64,000 nucleotides of DNA from Pleodorina starrii (Eukaryota; Chlorophyta; Chlorophyceae; Chlamydomonadales; Volvocaceae), in contig BRXU01000005.1 of assembly GCA_030267565.1 (NCBI GenBank), positions 2,652,001 to 2,716,000 of the forward strand, in the 5' to 3' direction. Below are positions 22,161 through 32,928 of the stretch, in pieces. The first letter of the stretch is position 1; the number at the start of each line of letters is the position of its first letter. The notes under the pieces are model-generated. The model made no database searches, was not told where the DNA came from, and worked only from the letters and a program-made list of their open reading frames with translations. The position numbers and the translations under genes are program-made.

Positions 22161-25100
22161 TCAGTCCCATCCGCGTATGAAAGTGGGGTCCTGCAGCAGA
22201 TCCGCCAACCGCCGGTTGTACCTGAGGAACCCGGGGGGGGCGGAAGGGGGCGGAGGGGGGCGGAGGGGTAAAAAGAAGCTACCGCAGCGAAGGGACGGAG
22301 ACGGCGTTAGCGAACGGGGGGGGGCGGAGGGTAAGGGGTGGGTGGGTGAAGAGCAGGGAAGGCCAAAGGGGCAAGCAAAGGCGGGGCCAGGGGTCAGCAA
22401 GGGGGGGGTGGTAAGGGGGACAGAAAGGGGGGCAACAGGGGGGCAGAGGGAGAAAGGAAAACACCGTCGGAAGTACGACAAAGAACCAAGAAACGGATGC
22501 GGGAGGCGGGGCCGGGGATACCCGGGGTGCGGCGGGGCAGGGAGGTCGGGGGTGGGGGAGAAGGAGCGAGAGACAGCGCGGGGGCGGCGGCGGCGTGGTG
22601 GCGAGCGAGTGGGGAGGAGGGCGGGGAGGAGGCCGGCGGCGGCGCGGGCTCCCCAACCGGGAGTGAGGGGCGGCGACTCGCCCAGCCAGCGGGGCGGGGT
22701 GGAGGGTTTGAAGAGTGAATTTGGCAACAATGAAACAAGAAGCCCTGCGGACATTGTAGGCGGGGGGGAGGAAGGAAAGGAGCCCAGCCCCACCGGCACC
22801 GGCACCGGTACCCGACACCGACCCACCGCTCCCACACACACACACACCCCGTCGCCCCCTCCTCCCTCCCTCTCTCCCTCCCTCCCTCCCGACCACCCGC
22901 CGCCGCGCCATGCGATGCACGGCAGTACGACAGTACGGCGCACTCACGGCGCATAGAACTCCGCGAGTTCCCGCCGGATGGCCGGTGACATGGGGGGCCG
23001 CCCGCCGCCAGCGGCGCCACCGAACAGGCCCACTCCGTCGTCGGCCGCGCCGCCGCGCCTGCGGCTGCGGCTGCCGCCGCCGCCGCCGCCCCGCTGCTGC
23101 TCCAGCTGCTCCTGTCCGGCCGCCGCTGCCTTGCGGTTGATCTCAAATCGCGATCCGATGCGGCTCTCGCCCTCCATCAGGATCTCCTTGATCTCCACCC
23201 AAAGCCTGGCGCCAGGGAGGGAGGGAGGGGCGGCGGGGAGGGAGGGAGGGAGGGGGAGGGAGGGAGGGGCGGCAGGGAGGGAGGGAGGGAGGGAGGGAGG
23301 GAGGGAGGGGCGGCGGGGAGGGAGGGAGGGAGGGGGAGGGAGGGAGGGCCAGGGAGGGAGGGGCAGCCGTCACGTTCGTATGTACAAAAGGGGCGCGAAA
23401 GGCCTTCTCCGCGGCTCCGTCCCGCTCCATCCCGCGCCGACTACCAAACCGCCGCCACCCGCTTCTACTTCTAACATACCCAACAAACCGACCCAGAAAC
23501 AAACCGGAAGTGAGCGACCCCCCTCCCTCCCCCTCATCCCCCTTTTTGCTTGCGGCGCCTCTGATCCCTTCGCTGCGGTACTCCTTCCTTACCGGTACTG
23601 CCCCCCCTCCCCCCGGCTTCTTGCAAATGGGAGGGATTCTTCTGATACGTTACCGTTCACAGGCTCGGGCCTGTCTACGCGGATACTCCCCCCCGCCCCG
23701 CCCGCTTCCCCCCCTCCCCCCCTTCTCACTTGTCGTCCACGGGTGTCGCCATGGCTTTCGCCACCGCGTCGACGTCCCCCACCGCCGCCGCCCTCGCCAG
23801 CTTGTCGAGCCGCGCGTGGTAGTCGATGGCGGAGGGGTCCAGGCCCAACCACTCCAGCACCTTGCCGTACACCTCCACCGGATCCGCAAAGTAATCTTCG
23901 GATCTGATCACCAGCAGATCTTTTCGATCGAAGAATTTGAGCCAGATCTCCAACCACACGGAGTACACCCCGCGGAGCAGCTGGAGGCGGCGCGAGGAGG
24001 CCGCGACCGAAGGTGGGGGTTGGGGGGTTGGGGGGTGGGTTGAGGGGGGATTTGCGGGGTGAGGGGGGTTTGAGGGGTTCAGGGAGGGGGAGAGAAGACA
24101 GTCCAAACGAACCGGCTGACAGGCAGGAATGTGTGTGCATACGCGTATGTGTGTGTTTTTTTTGGGGGGGGAGAGGAAGATGGGTGGGGTAGGGGCAGGG
24201 AAGAAAACACAATTCGAAGACGACAGTGGGACTGTCGGGTTGAGACGTGAGAGTGAAGTGCGGTGGTGGTCCTGGTTGCAGCAACCAACCACCAGAAGTA
24301 ACCCCCAACCGCTAGAAGCAACCCCCAACCGCTAGAAGCAACCCCCAACCGAGAGTACCAACCAACCAACCAGCCGCTCCCCCTCCTCCGCCCGGTTCCC
24401 TACCCCTCTTTTTCCCATTAAACGATCAGCCCCCCCTTCTCCTTGACATAAACATGCAGATCCGAACCGCGAGAGCCACCCCACCAGCCCCTTCCCCCTC
24501 CCTCCCTCTCGCCTTCCGAATCCCCTCTTCCCCTCCCTCCCTTCCCCCCCATTCCCTCCGTCTGTGTGTACGACAGATAAGCGGCAGCGGCAGCGAGACC
24601 CCCAGACCCTTGGGAATGAACCCATCATGAACGGCGGCCCCTCCCCCTCCCCCTTCCTCCCCCTCCCCCTCCCCTCCCCTCCCCTCCCCCTCCCCTCCCC
24701 TCCCCTCCCCTCCCCTCCCCTCCCCTCCCCTCCCCTCCCCTCCCCTCCCCTCCCCTCCCCTCCCCTCCCCTCCCCTCCCCTCCCCTCCCCCTCCCCTCCC
24801 CCTCCCCTCCCCACCACCCCCGTCCACCCCCACCCCACCCCCCCTCCCCCCCCCACCTGGTCTGCATGGAAGTACAGCCTCTCCTCCTGCAGCCCCCACG
24901 TCTCAAAGTGCAGCACACAGCCCACTGCGCTGTCGGTGCCGTTGCGGGCCATGCAGGTGCGCAGGGCGGTAAGCTGAAGGGGGGGGGTATCCACGTATAG
25001 GCCGGAGCCCGGGGGGGGGGATCCAGGGGGAGGGGGGAGGAGGGAGGGGGGAGGAGGAGGGGGGAGGTGAGGGGATTGCGGGGAGGGAAGGGGGGGGGGG

Positions 25101-26727
25101 CAACAAGGGGGAAGGGGAAGGGACAGGCCCACAGCCGCAGGGGCGTGCTGTGGCCAGAGCAGCTACCCCCCGCAACGGACCAGCCCTCACCACAACCCAG
25201 CCAAACATACACCCCAGAGAGCCGCACTGTCGCATCCGTCTATTGCCTCCTGTATCGCGAGGGGGGGGGAGGGGTGCGGGCATCTGCCGTAGAGCTGTGC
25301 CATGCTTCCCTTTCCCCAAGGTGATGGGGAAAGGGAAGCATGGCACCCCACGGTGCTTTCCCCAACCCTGTGACCCACGGGACCAATTCACACACACACA
25401 CACCCCACATTACCCCCCCCACACACACACACTCACTCTACCCCACATACACTCTCTCTCCCTCACTGACCTGCTCCCTGGCGTACGTCTCAAAGCCCTC
25501 CGCACTGGGCCCGAACTTGTCGCGATAGTGGCCGTACCGCCAGTACGCACTGTACAACCTGTCGTACAGCATACGACACGGCACGGCACGGCGCGGGCGA
25601 GGGCGCCAACGCACGTCATCGTTGGGTCATCACCCATCAGGCGCCCCCCCTACACACACCGTACCGGTAACAGGTATGTCTGGTCGTGTGTGTTGCTGGG
25701 AGGTTCCCTAGGTCGCCTACGTCCCCTCGCGGCGGGTTCGCCATTATGACACCCCCCCCGTTTACGGGCTCCGGCCTATACGTGGATAACCCCCCATACA
25801 CACACTGCCTATTTTTGTGTGTATTGAGAGATAAGCGAGGGCGCGACCAGAGCTTGAGACCCCCACGCACCCCCGTCTAGCCGCCCCGCCCCGCCCCGCC
25901 ACTCGCTCCCTCCCTGGACGCACCTGTCGACCGGGTTTCGCATCAGTACTACCATCTTGGGCGGGCGCCTGCCGTACACCGCGGAGATGAGCAGCGGCAA
26001 CGAGATGTCGTTGTATGGCAGGCCAATGCTGGCGGCGACCTGAGGGGGGGGCCCGGGATCGGGGATTCGGGGATTCCGGGAGGGGGAGGCGGCGGGAGGG
26101 TATAGGGGTCAGGAAAGGAGGTAAGGAAAAGAAGTCAGAGTGTACAAGCTGTCTGGGCGGGGGGCGAGGAGCGAGGGGGAACAGGGCAGGGGCAGCCACA
26201 CACACGCCCACCAGCCCCCGCCCCTCGCCCCACGCCCCCCGCCGCCGACCCGCTCGCGAGTAGCTCCGCACCAAAGCAAAGCCAAGCAAAGCATCCCGGA
26301 TCTCCTACTGTCGTACATTCGTACATCCGTACCTGCCGGTCCGCCTGGCGCGCCGCGCCGTAGCAGCCCCCCAGGCACTCCTCCCGCTCGGGTCCCTCCT
26401 TGTGGGCCTTATGGCAGCCCTCCCAGCAGGGCACCATCGCCCCCACGAAGGCGCGGTGGGCGCGCACGTCTGCACAGCCGCGGGGAGGGGGGGTTATCCA
26501 CGTATAGGTGTGTGTGTGTGTGCGTGTGTGTGTGCGTGTGTGTGTGCGTGTAACTGTTACATATCTGCCGGGCCGACACTGGCCGGGGGCGCTAACCCGC
26601 CCACATACGGGAGACCGCCGAAGCACTCCTTTGTTGAGGAGGGGCGTACCACCTTGTCCGCACACTGCACCGGGAAGTGCTAACCGCTGCGCCGTAATCG
26701 TCACAGGACAGCGTCCACCTGATTGTC

Positions 26728-26777
<50 letters not shown>

Positions 26778-29415
26778 GTTACAGTATCTGACCGGGCCCT
26801 GACGCTGGCCAGGGGCTGCTAACCCAGCCCCGACGGAAAGACCGCCTAAGCACTCTCCCCCTTGTGTGTGTGTGTGTGTGTCTCCATGTGTGCAATGCTA
26901 AGTTGGGCAGCACAGACTGTCTCTCGTCGCAGTGGTGCGAGCTCCCGTGTGAGTGGTCCTGCCGCCCTAATCGGTCGGTGGCTCGGTGGCTCGGCAGGTC
27001 AGTGGCTCGGCAGGTCAGTGGGTCGGTGGGTCGGTGGGTCGGTGGGTCTGTAGGTCTGTAGGTCGGTGGGTCGGTGGGTGGGTCGGTGGGTGGGTCGTCT
27101 CCGCTGCAGTACACACCGCCAGCAGCTGGCCCTTTCCGGCTCGGCCCTTGGAACGTCGGGTCGGGAGCCCACTGTAACAACCACAACCACAACCTGTAAC
27201 AACCTCCGCAACCACCACAACCTCCGCAACCACCAAACAGTACGGCACTCACTGGGGCTCCAGTAAAAGGCAAAGGTACTGCTGCTGCCGTCAAGCAGGA
27301 TCTTCTGCTGCCTCCGGAGCCAAGCCACACCGCCGGCGTCGCCGCCGCCGGCGGCGGCTCCGACCGCCTTCGCGGCCGCGTCGACGGCCGCCGGCCACGC
27401 CGCGACGCGCGCCGCCGCCTTCGCCGTACCCTCCAGGTAACCGCTCATCTTCTTGTCGAACTCGGCCCAAAAGTGCCAGCGGCTGACGTCAGACTGTACG
27501 ACGAAAGTACGGCGATGGGACGGCCGTAGATTGCGGAAGTGACGTGGCTGTGCGGCGGCGGCGGCGGTCTCCCGGCCCCACGTGGGGGGGGCGAACCCAC
27601 GTGCCACCCCACCCACACGTGCCGCCCCAGTCGCGAGCAGCCCCGCTCGGCAAACCCCAAACATTTCCATTGGGGACAAGCACACGGTGTACATATGTAC
27701 GACAGTAACAGCACAAGGTATCTCCCTTGGCGGCTGCGGTGGCGACGTGGTGCGACGTGAGGGAAACCACGGCGGTCACACGCGGCAACTGTACGGCAAG
27801 CAAGACCCGTGCCGTACCTTGGCCACGAGCGGGTGCTTGTACAGCGCCTGCCACAAGCTAGCTGCGCCGCAGTGGAAACCGCCAATCACCATGGCGTACG
27901 GCAGGCAGCTGACGGCGCCGCCGCCGTCGGCGCCGCCGCCACCCGAGGCGGGCCAGCAGGGGTTCTTCAGCGCGGCGAGAAAGGGCCGCTCCGGGCCGGG
28001 AGCATTGTCGTACAGCTCCTTGTCAAGCTTCTCCAGAGCTTCGCGCAACTCCCAACCTGTTGTAGTACGGCACAGTACGACAGTGATTATGCTCAGGACC
28101 GGGGGGAGGTAAAGGGGGTTGGGGGTAAAAGCAAACAAGATACCGCAGCGCAAGCCCCCGCGGCCGGGTATGTCCACACCACACCACACTGGGTCGTCCG
28201 CTACACGAAAAGAGGGGAAGGGGGAGCGCGGCTGCCCTGCCGGGAGCAGTCATCTCTCTGAAAGGAATGTCCCGTGGCCGCCCGGTGGGTATTTCCGGGT
28301 TTAGGTTCCGCTCGCTAACGCCGTCTCCGTCCCTTCGCTGCGGTGTCTATTTTTCCTACTGCCCACTGCGGGTATCGGAAGTGTGAGCCCCGGGGGGCGA
28401 GGAGGTTGGGGGTTGGGATGGCGCCGCAGGTGTGGCGGGGCTGTGCCGTGTGTGTGTGTGTGGGGGGGGGGGGGGCTATCCACGTATAGGCCGGGGCGGG
28501 GGGATATCCACGTATAGGCCGGAGCCCGTGAACGGTAACGTAACGTAACAGAAGAATTCCGTCGCATCTGCAAAAGAACAGCGAGGTAAGCTGGCAAAAC
28601 AGCAGGGGACGTTATATACAAACCGAGAGGGTGTAGCAAGTACGAGCGGAGCCGCCGCGGTGTCGAGGCGCGAGGGCATGTGGGCGGTGCATGTGCACGC
28701 CAGGTGCTTGCTGCTGCTGCAGCTGCTGTTAATGTTGTTGTTGCTGTTGCTGCTGCTGCTGCGGGTTGTGGCTGCGGGGCGCAGGGGTTGTGCAGGAAGC
28801 GGCCGGCCGCTCGTCCACGCGTGGCACCGTCCACGGGCGGCGGTTTCGGAGGCGGCTCCCTCACCCCCCCCCCGCTCCGCTGTTTCACAGCTGGCCGTGG
28901 GGCGGCTATTCACGGGGCTAGCAGGCGGGGGGGGGGGGTGAACCGGGGAACGGCGCACTGGAGCGCGTTTTTTTCGGGGGGGGGGGGTTGTCGGGGGCTC
29001 GAGCGGAGCAGCGAGTGACGTCCGCAGGTGCGGAGGGTTCGGCATGGTGACAGCGCGGTCAAGAGGTTTGTGGTGGGTGGGCGTTCGCGACCGCGCCTGG
29101 GGGCGGCCTGGCCGCCGTTCGTGCCCGCGGGGGGAGTGGTACGCATCGCCACGGCCGTAGCTGTCACTCACAAGCGCGGCATGATGCCTTGAAGCCCGTG
29201 CCCATTGAGATGATTGCGGACAGGAGCATTTGCAAATGCTGAAGTTTTGAGCGCATGCTACGCCGCGCGCAACATTGACGAAAGAGCGTACCTCGGGGCA
29301 AACGAGCTACTGCTTGCAGCTTACGCTCCATCGCGCCCCAAGCAAGGAATTGCCCCGGCATCCACAGATCGTTGGTGACTAGCAGCAAAAGCGCCCAACA
29401 GAACAGGGCCCTCAT
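22161..29415 (-). CDS. Carbohydrate sulfotransferase-like protein, 10 exons
   Basis: Exons (minus strand): 29415-29292, 28056-27818, 27493-27253, 26469-26333, 26039-25924, 25558-25471, 24973-24857, 23980-23730, 23205-22948 and 22221-22161. All are GT/AG and all phases agree, giving about 543 residues. It starts with a hydrophobic signal or anchor segment (MRALFCWALLLLVTND), as expected for a Golgi or secreted enzyme. The PAPS 5'-phosphosulfate loop position reads VIGGFHCGAASLWQAL, the 3'-phosphate site is KMVVLMRNPVDRLYSAYWRY, and later family-like blocks are VYSVWLEIWLKFF, LLVIRSEDYFADP and EFYAPYNRRLADLL near the C-terminus. The nearest family is the CHST15-like/heparan-type sulfotransferases common in algae, which transfer sulfate from PAPS to matrix glycans. 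Odd: the Lys expected in the K-C-G-T-T loop is His and both Thr are Ala. Exon 1 is the least certain, but it joins in phase. Confidence 0.85.
22265..22316 (-). repeat. Dispersed repeat family B in sulfotransferase intron 9
   Basis: Minus-strand copy: cgctaacgccgtctccgtcc, cttcgctgcggtagcttctt, then tttacccc. Confidence 0.8.
23216..23363 (+). repeat. (GGGA)n microsatellite
   Basis: Long gggagggaggga tract broken by ggggcggc and ggggcggca interruptions, in intron 8 just before the exon 9 acceptor. Confidence 0.85.
23564..23594 (+). repeat. Dispersed repeat family B (partial)
   Basis: cccttcgctgcggtactcct followed by tccttacc, in sulfotransferase intron 8, 40 bp from a family A copy in the same orientation. 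Confidence 0.6.
23635..23692 (+). repeat. Dispersed repeat family A
   Basis: ttctgatacgttaccgttca, then caggctcgggcctgtctacg and cggatactcccc, in sulfotransferase intron 8. Confidence 0.8.
24650..24815 (+). repeat. (CCCCT)n microsatellite
   Basis: A largely uninterrupted pentanucleotide array of about 30 units in sulfotransferase intron 7. Confidence 0.9.
24986..25012 (-). repeat. Family A copy abutting the exon 7 acceptor
   Basis: On the minus strand cgggctccggcctatacgtg gives way to gataccccccc and then cttcag, the acceptor of sulfotransferase exon 7 (exon starts at 24973). Confidence 0.8.
25297..25346. repeat. Perfect 21-bp hairpin in an intron
   Basis: gtgccatgcttccctttcccc-type arm at 25297-25317 is the exact reverse complement of 25326-25346, with an 8-nt loop. 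It lies in sulfotransferase intron 6. The arm length equals typical algal small-RNA length; a microRNA precursor is possible but not shown. Confidence 0.85.
25760..25796 (+). repeat. Dispersed repeat family A
   Basis: cgggctccggcctatacgtg followed by gataacccccc, in sulfotransferase intron 5. Confidence 0.8.
26492..26509 (-). repeat. Family A 3' end near the exon 4 acceptor
   Basis: Minus strand cctatacgtggataacc runs into a pyrimidine tract and the gtgcag acceptor of sulfotransferase exon 4 (26469). Confidence 0.7.
26508..26707 (-). mobile_element. SINE-like element with tRNA-like head and (AC)n tail
   Basis: On the minus strand the 5' part reads ggcgcagcggttagcac, very like the A-box half of a tRNA. 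A body ending ggcccggcagatatgtaac follows, then a tail of acacac repeats at 26549-26508. The B box is not clear. It lies in sulfotransferase intron 3. Assignment rests on the tRNA-like head, simple tail and the related copy at 26731-26870. Confidence 0.5.
26731..26870 (-). mobile_element. Second, 5'-truncated SINE-like copy with a long (AC)n tail
   Basis: The minus-strand body shares gtgctt..ggcggtct, gggttagc, cccctggccag-type and gcccgg(t/c)agata(c/t)tgtaac blocks with the copy at 26508-26707 and ends in about 24 AC units (26731-26776). The tRNA-like head is missing. It lies next to the first copy, in head-to-tail order. Confidence 0.5.
26975..27110 (+). repeat. GGTC/GGTG tandem repeat
   Basis: Runs of ggtcggtg, ggctcggca and ggtctgta units in sulfotransferase intron 3. 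Confidence 0.85.
28120..28153 (-). repeat. Dispersed repeat family B (partial)
   Basis: Minus strand cttgcgctgcggtatcttgt then ttgcttttaccccc, in sulfotransferase intron 1. Confidence 0.6.
28307..28363 (+). repeat. Dispersed repeat family B
   Basis: gctcgctaacgccgtctccg, tcccttcgctgcggtgtcta, then tttttcc; one of the most complete copies, in sulfotransferase intron 1. Confidence 0.8.
28475..28560 (-). repeat. Two adjacent family A copies
   Basis: Minus strand: one near-complete copy (28560-28499: ttctgttacgttacgttacc, gttcacgggctccggcctat, acgtggatatccc) followed directly by a second 3' piece (ccggcctatacgtggatagc, 28494-28475) and a C-rich run, in sulfotransferase intron 1. Confidence 0.8.
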
Positions 29416-30424
29416 CGTCCTCGACGAAGTTGAGACTAAAGCAGAACGCAGCGCCAGCCTTATGAATGCGTGTTCATCTAAAACGAAGCATTAAGCCAGA
29501 GAGTTTTATGTGGGCTGTAGTATTTAATCACCGTGCCATGCCTTGTATGTGGGATGAGGGGAAGCTGCCGTGTAAGGTAACGACCAGCCCGCGTATGACA
29601 TCAGAACATATATGATAAGAACGAATTAGTTGCAGGACTGTAGGACGAAGACTGAGTGTACGCAGTGGGACTCGCGCGCAGGACTTCCGAAACCACCGTA
29701 AATCATTTCCCCGGTGCAGCATTTCCTGCAAAGCTGCTCGTTGTAACAAAGCAATTACATTGAGCACTGTGCACATCAATTATATTTGCACAGAAGAAGT
29801 GTTTTCAGTCGCGGAAGGACAGCGGTTGGGGGGATGGATGGATATATTCATATTTATCATGACACTTGCTCCATAATCCAGGGGATTTTTTCGGTAGGCT
29901 CCACGCGCTCAACAGAGCCACCAGTCGGCACATTCATCCCGTATTTCGGACAAAGGAGCCTGAGTGCCTGACTTTTACTTAGCCTCGGCATAATGCCCGC
30001 TCATCAGATCGTACATATCAAAAGTTCACATATTGCACTTGCTATAAAGCTTCACGCCTGTTGTCTTGCGGTGATATATGTCGCAAAGCCGACCCGGGCT
30101 GACACGTCGGCGTCTAGTCCAGAGGATTTTGCCCACTGTCGGCGTAGTGCAAGCTCTTTATTTAGCCCAACAAAATAGTGACAGTGCACTGTGAACTGAA
30201 TTTGGGATGAAAATGAAGAGGTTGTCGGTGCTGTGTGGGCCTTATCCAATGGGCCACTTTGTTGCGGCTTTCATGTAAAGACAGCTCTGGTTCACAAAGT
30301 TCTCCCTCTTTCCATACACTTACTCTGTTGGTGAACACCTAATACGTCCCCTCGCGTCTCGCGAAGCATGCAACACTAAGTAGACGGTTAGCACCGGAAA
30401 GAAGAACACCCAGGTGCACACCAA
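29416..30424. other. Divergent promoter region of the sulfotransferase-like and HABP4-like genes
   Basis: About 1 kb, lower in GC than the flanking genes, with no supported gene on either strand. It separates two genes transcribed away from each other and should carry both promoters. No clear TATA box stands out at a sensible distance from either start. Confidence 0.5.
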
Positions 30425-32928
30425 ATGGCGGACCAGAACGTGTTTGCTCTGCTCGGAGACGACGAGAATGAGGACCCCCAGGTCCTGGCGGCCAAGGCCC
30501 CTAAGCCGGTGAAGAAGGAGGCCCCCAAGGAGGAGGTCAAGCCGGGTGAGCCTGCATTGCGGCGCTGTCACCGAAACCTCCTCGAGCCCCTCTCGTCGTC
30601 CTCTAACTCGGGTCTAATAATTGTTTATGTTCCCTGTATTACAGCCAAGGCTCCCGCTGCCAAGCAGGAGGCTCCCCGCACTGAGAACGGCGGCGGTCGC
30701 GGGCGTGGGCGCGGAGAGGGTGGTCGCGGCCGCGGCGAGGGCCGTGGTGGACGTGGTGGACGTGGTCCTCGCCCGTTTGTGGACCGCAGCGCCGCCCCTG
30801 CCGATGGCGAGGCCCCTGTCATGGAGCGCGCCGATGGCGAGGCTGGCCGGGGCAGGGGCCCTCGGCCTGGTCGGGGCCGCGGTGGCCGCTTTTCGGGCGA
30901 GGGCCGGGCTCCTCGCCGCGAATATGAGCGCCACGACGGCACTGGTCGCGGGTGAGCTTTTGTTCAGCTCCGATATGGGGGCGCCCTTGGCAGTTCCTTA
31001 CACTCATCTAGGTAAACCGCATGTGGAGACTCATTTTTCTTTCATCTTCATTTTGCTGCAGCCACGAGACCGAGAAGCGCCACGGTGCCGGCCGCGGCAA
31101 CTGGGGCAAGGAGGGCGATGAGGTTAAGGAGTGAGTCGCGACTTCGTTGGCGGCGAAAAAGTTTTCTTTCGGGACTGCTTTTGTAATTGGGCGTAAATGT
31201 GTGAATTGGGTATGGGAACCGCCCTGGTTCCATGGGTAGAGTTGGCGGCGGGCTTTGTTCTGTTCACTGCATATGCTTGTTGAGATCTGCCAACGGGTCG
31301 GGCCTTTAAATTCACACCGATCTGGAAAATTTCTGCAGAGACTTTTTTCTGTGGAGGACCTTTCAACCCTGGCCATCGTGGTTCCCTAACTCGCTTATAA
31401 TCTGGATAGTGGATCGCATGGCGCTTGCTGTCGGAAATAGTTTTGTGTCTCTTGTATTTAGGTCTGTCCCACGTGTCGGTTTGGCAGGACGCCCGAGGGT
31501 GAGGAGGTCAAGCCCACGGAGGAGGCCCCCGCCGAGGAGGGCGCTGCGCCGGAGCCGGTCGCTGAGGAGCCTCCGAAGGAGGAGGAGAAGGTCAGCAGCT
31601 GCTACCAAAATCAACCCTCCAGCTAGCTGCACGAACTGTCACCTGGGTTGTGGGCTAGGGACGCGCTGTTCGTACCCTTGACGAGATGCAGCATGTGGCG
31701 CTTCCTGTGCATTGTAATGGCGCTAACTTCCCCGCCCTACATCACGACTCCCATGTTCAGGAGCTGAGCCTGGAGGAGTACGAGGCCATGATGCTGGAGA
31801 AGAAGAAGGCACTGAACAAGGCGGCGGAGTCGAAGAACGTCGACCCCAACGCCGAGCTGAAGGGCCTGAAGGCGTTCACCAAGCAGTCGATCGAGGAGAA
31901 GGTGCGGTCTTGCCTGCTTGGCCAGTCGCGCCCCGTCGCGTTGTGGGTTCCCCGCTCCCGTTCCCCACTACCGTCCTCCCGTTCCCCACCACCGTCCTCC
32001 CTGTCCCTCCGCCTTCCGTCCTGTCCCTTGCGGCCAGCCAAATACACCTCGTGCGGCGGCTTCCAAAGTGTTCTCATTTGGTTCGCTCATGGCGCTCCTG
32101 CCATTTGCCTGACCCTTTCTGCTTGGGGCCCGTGGTGGTTTCACACAGCACCAGCCATCTTCGTTGTGTCTTGACACTCCCGTCGTTCGTCATTCGGTCG
32201 TTGTGTCAGGGTCTGGACCTGGCCGCCGTCGAGAAGAAGAAGGCCGAGGCGGACCGCGCTGCCAAGGAGAGCGCCGCTGCCGCCGCCAAGGCCAAGGTAA
32301 GCAACTGGGAACGACGGGCGAGGGGCGTGGTTGCCACCCGAAGCTCCTACTCCCCATTTTCGGTCATTTCGGAACTCTAATATCCCATCAGTTTTGGGTC
32401 GCAGCCGCGCATTTCGGGTGGGTCCGGGCAGAGACTTCCTGAACAGCAGACTTCCTGAACAGCAGATGTGTGACAATGTTGTTGCGAGATACCTCTCCGG
32501 TAGATCAATTGTGAGGAGCGGTCATTTCCTAATAGGAATCTATGCTGACGGATGTACCGTTAGGAAAGCTGTTCGCGGGATTTCAGACAACATCAATACC
32601 GTATAATTGTTTTCCTGCGCGATTTTAGTCAAGATGTGGCATATCGTGTATGCAGGTTGTGATCGAGACTGGCTTCCGCATTGAGAGCAGCGAGGCGGGC
32701 CGCGGCGACCGCGGTGGCCGTGGCGGCCGTGGTGGCCGCGGCGGCCGCTTCAGTGACCGTCCGCAGAGCGCCCGCGGCGACCGTGGCGAGCGCCCCGAGC
32801 GCGGCGAGCGCAGTGGCCGCGGCGGCGAGCGCCCCGAGCGCGGCGGCCGCGGTGCTGGTGGCCGTGGCGCGGGCCGCGGTGCCGCGCCGGCTCCGGGCGA
32901 CGAGAGCCACTTCCCGGCCCTGTCGTAA
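30425..32928 (+). CDS. HABP4/SERBP1/Stm1-family RGG RNA-binding protein, 7 exons
   Basis: Exons are 30425-30545, 30645-30951, 31062-31130, 31488-31590, 31761-31901, 32210-32296 and 32656-32928; all phases agree and give about 366 residues. The N-terminus MADQNVFALLGDDENEDP is typical of this family. An RGG/RGRG-rich region follows (residues about 55-145), then a short HABP4 core (RHGAGRGNWGKEGDEVK), acidic Glu/Pro sequence, a charged helical stretch with LSLEEYEAMMLEKKKALNK and a second RGG domain ending DESHFPALS. Relatives bind ribosomes and mRNA; Stm1 and SERBP1 occupy idle 80S ribosomes. The start is the first ATG, 100 bp before the first intron. The gene looks intact and is probably highly expressed, judging by its C-ending codons. 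Confidence 0.93.

Noticed and set aside
23216..24815. CRISPR-like or phage-like repeat arrays
   Set aside because: The repeats are simple microsatellites (GGGA, CCCCT) without spacers, in introns of a nuclear gene.
26672..26707. A functional tRNA gene on the minus strand
   Set aside because: Only an A-box-like half is present; no clear B box, acceptor stem or anticodon arm can be folded. It fits a SINE head better.
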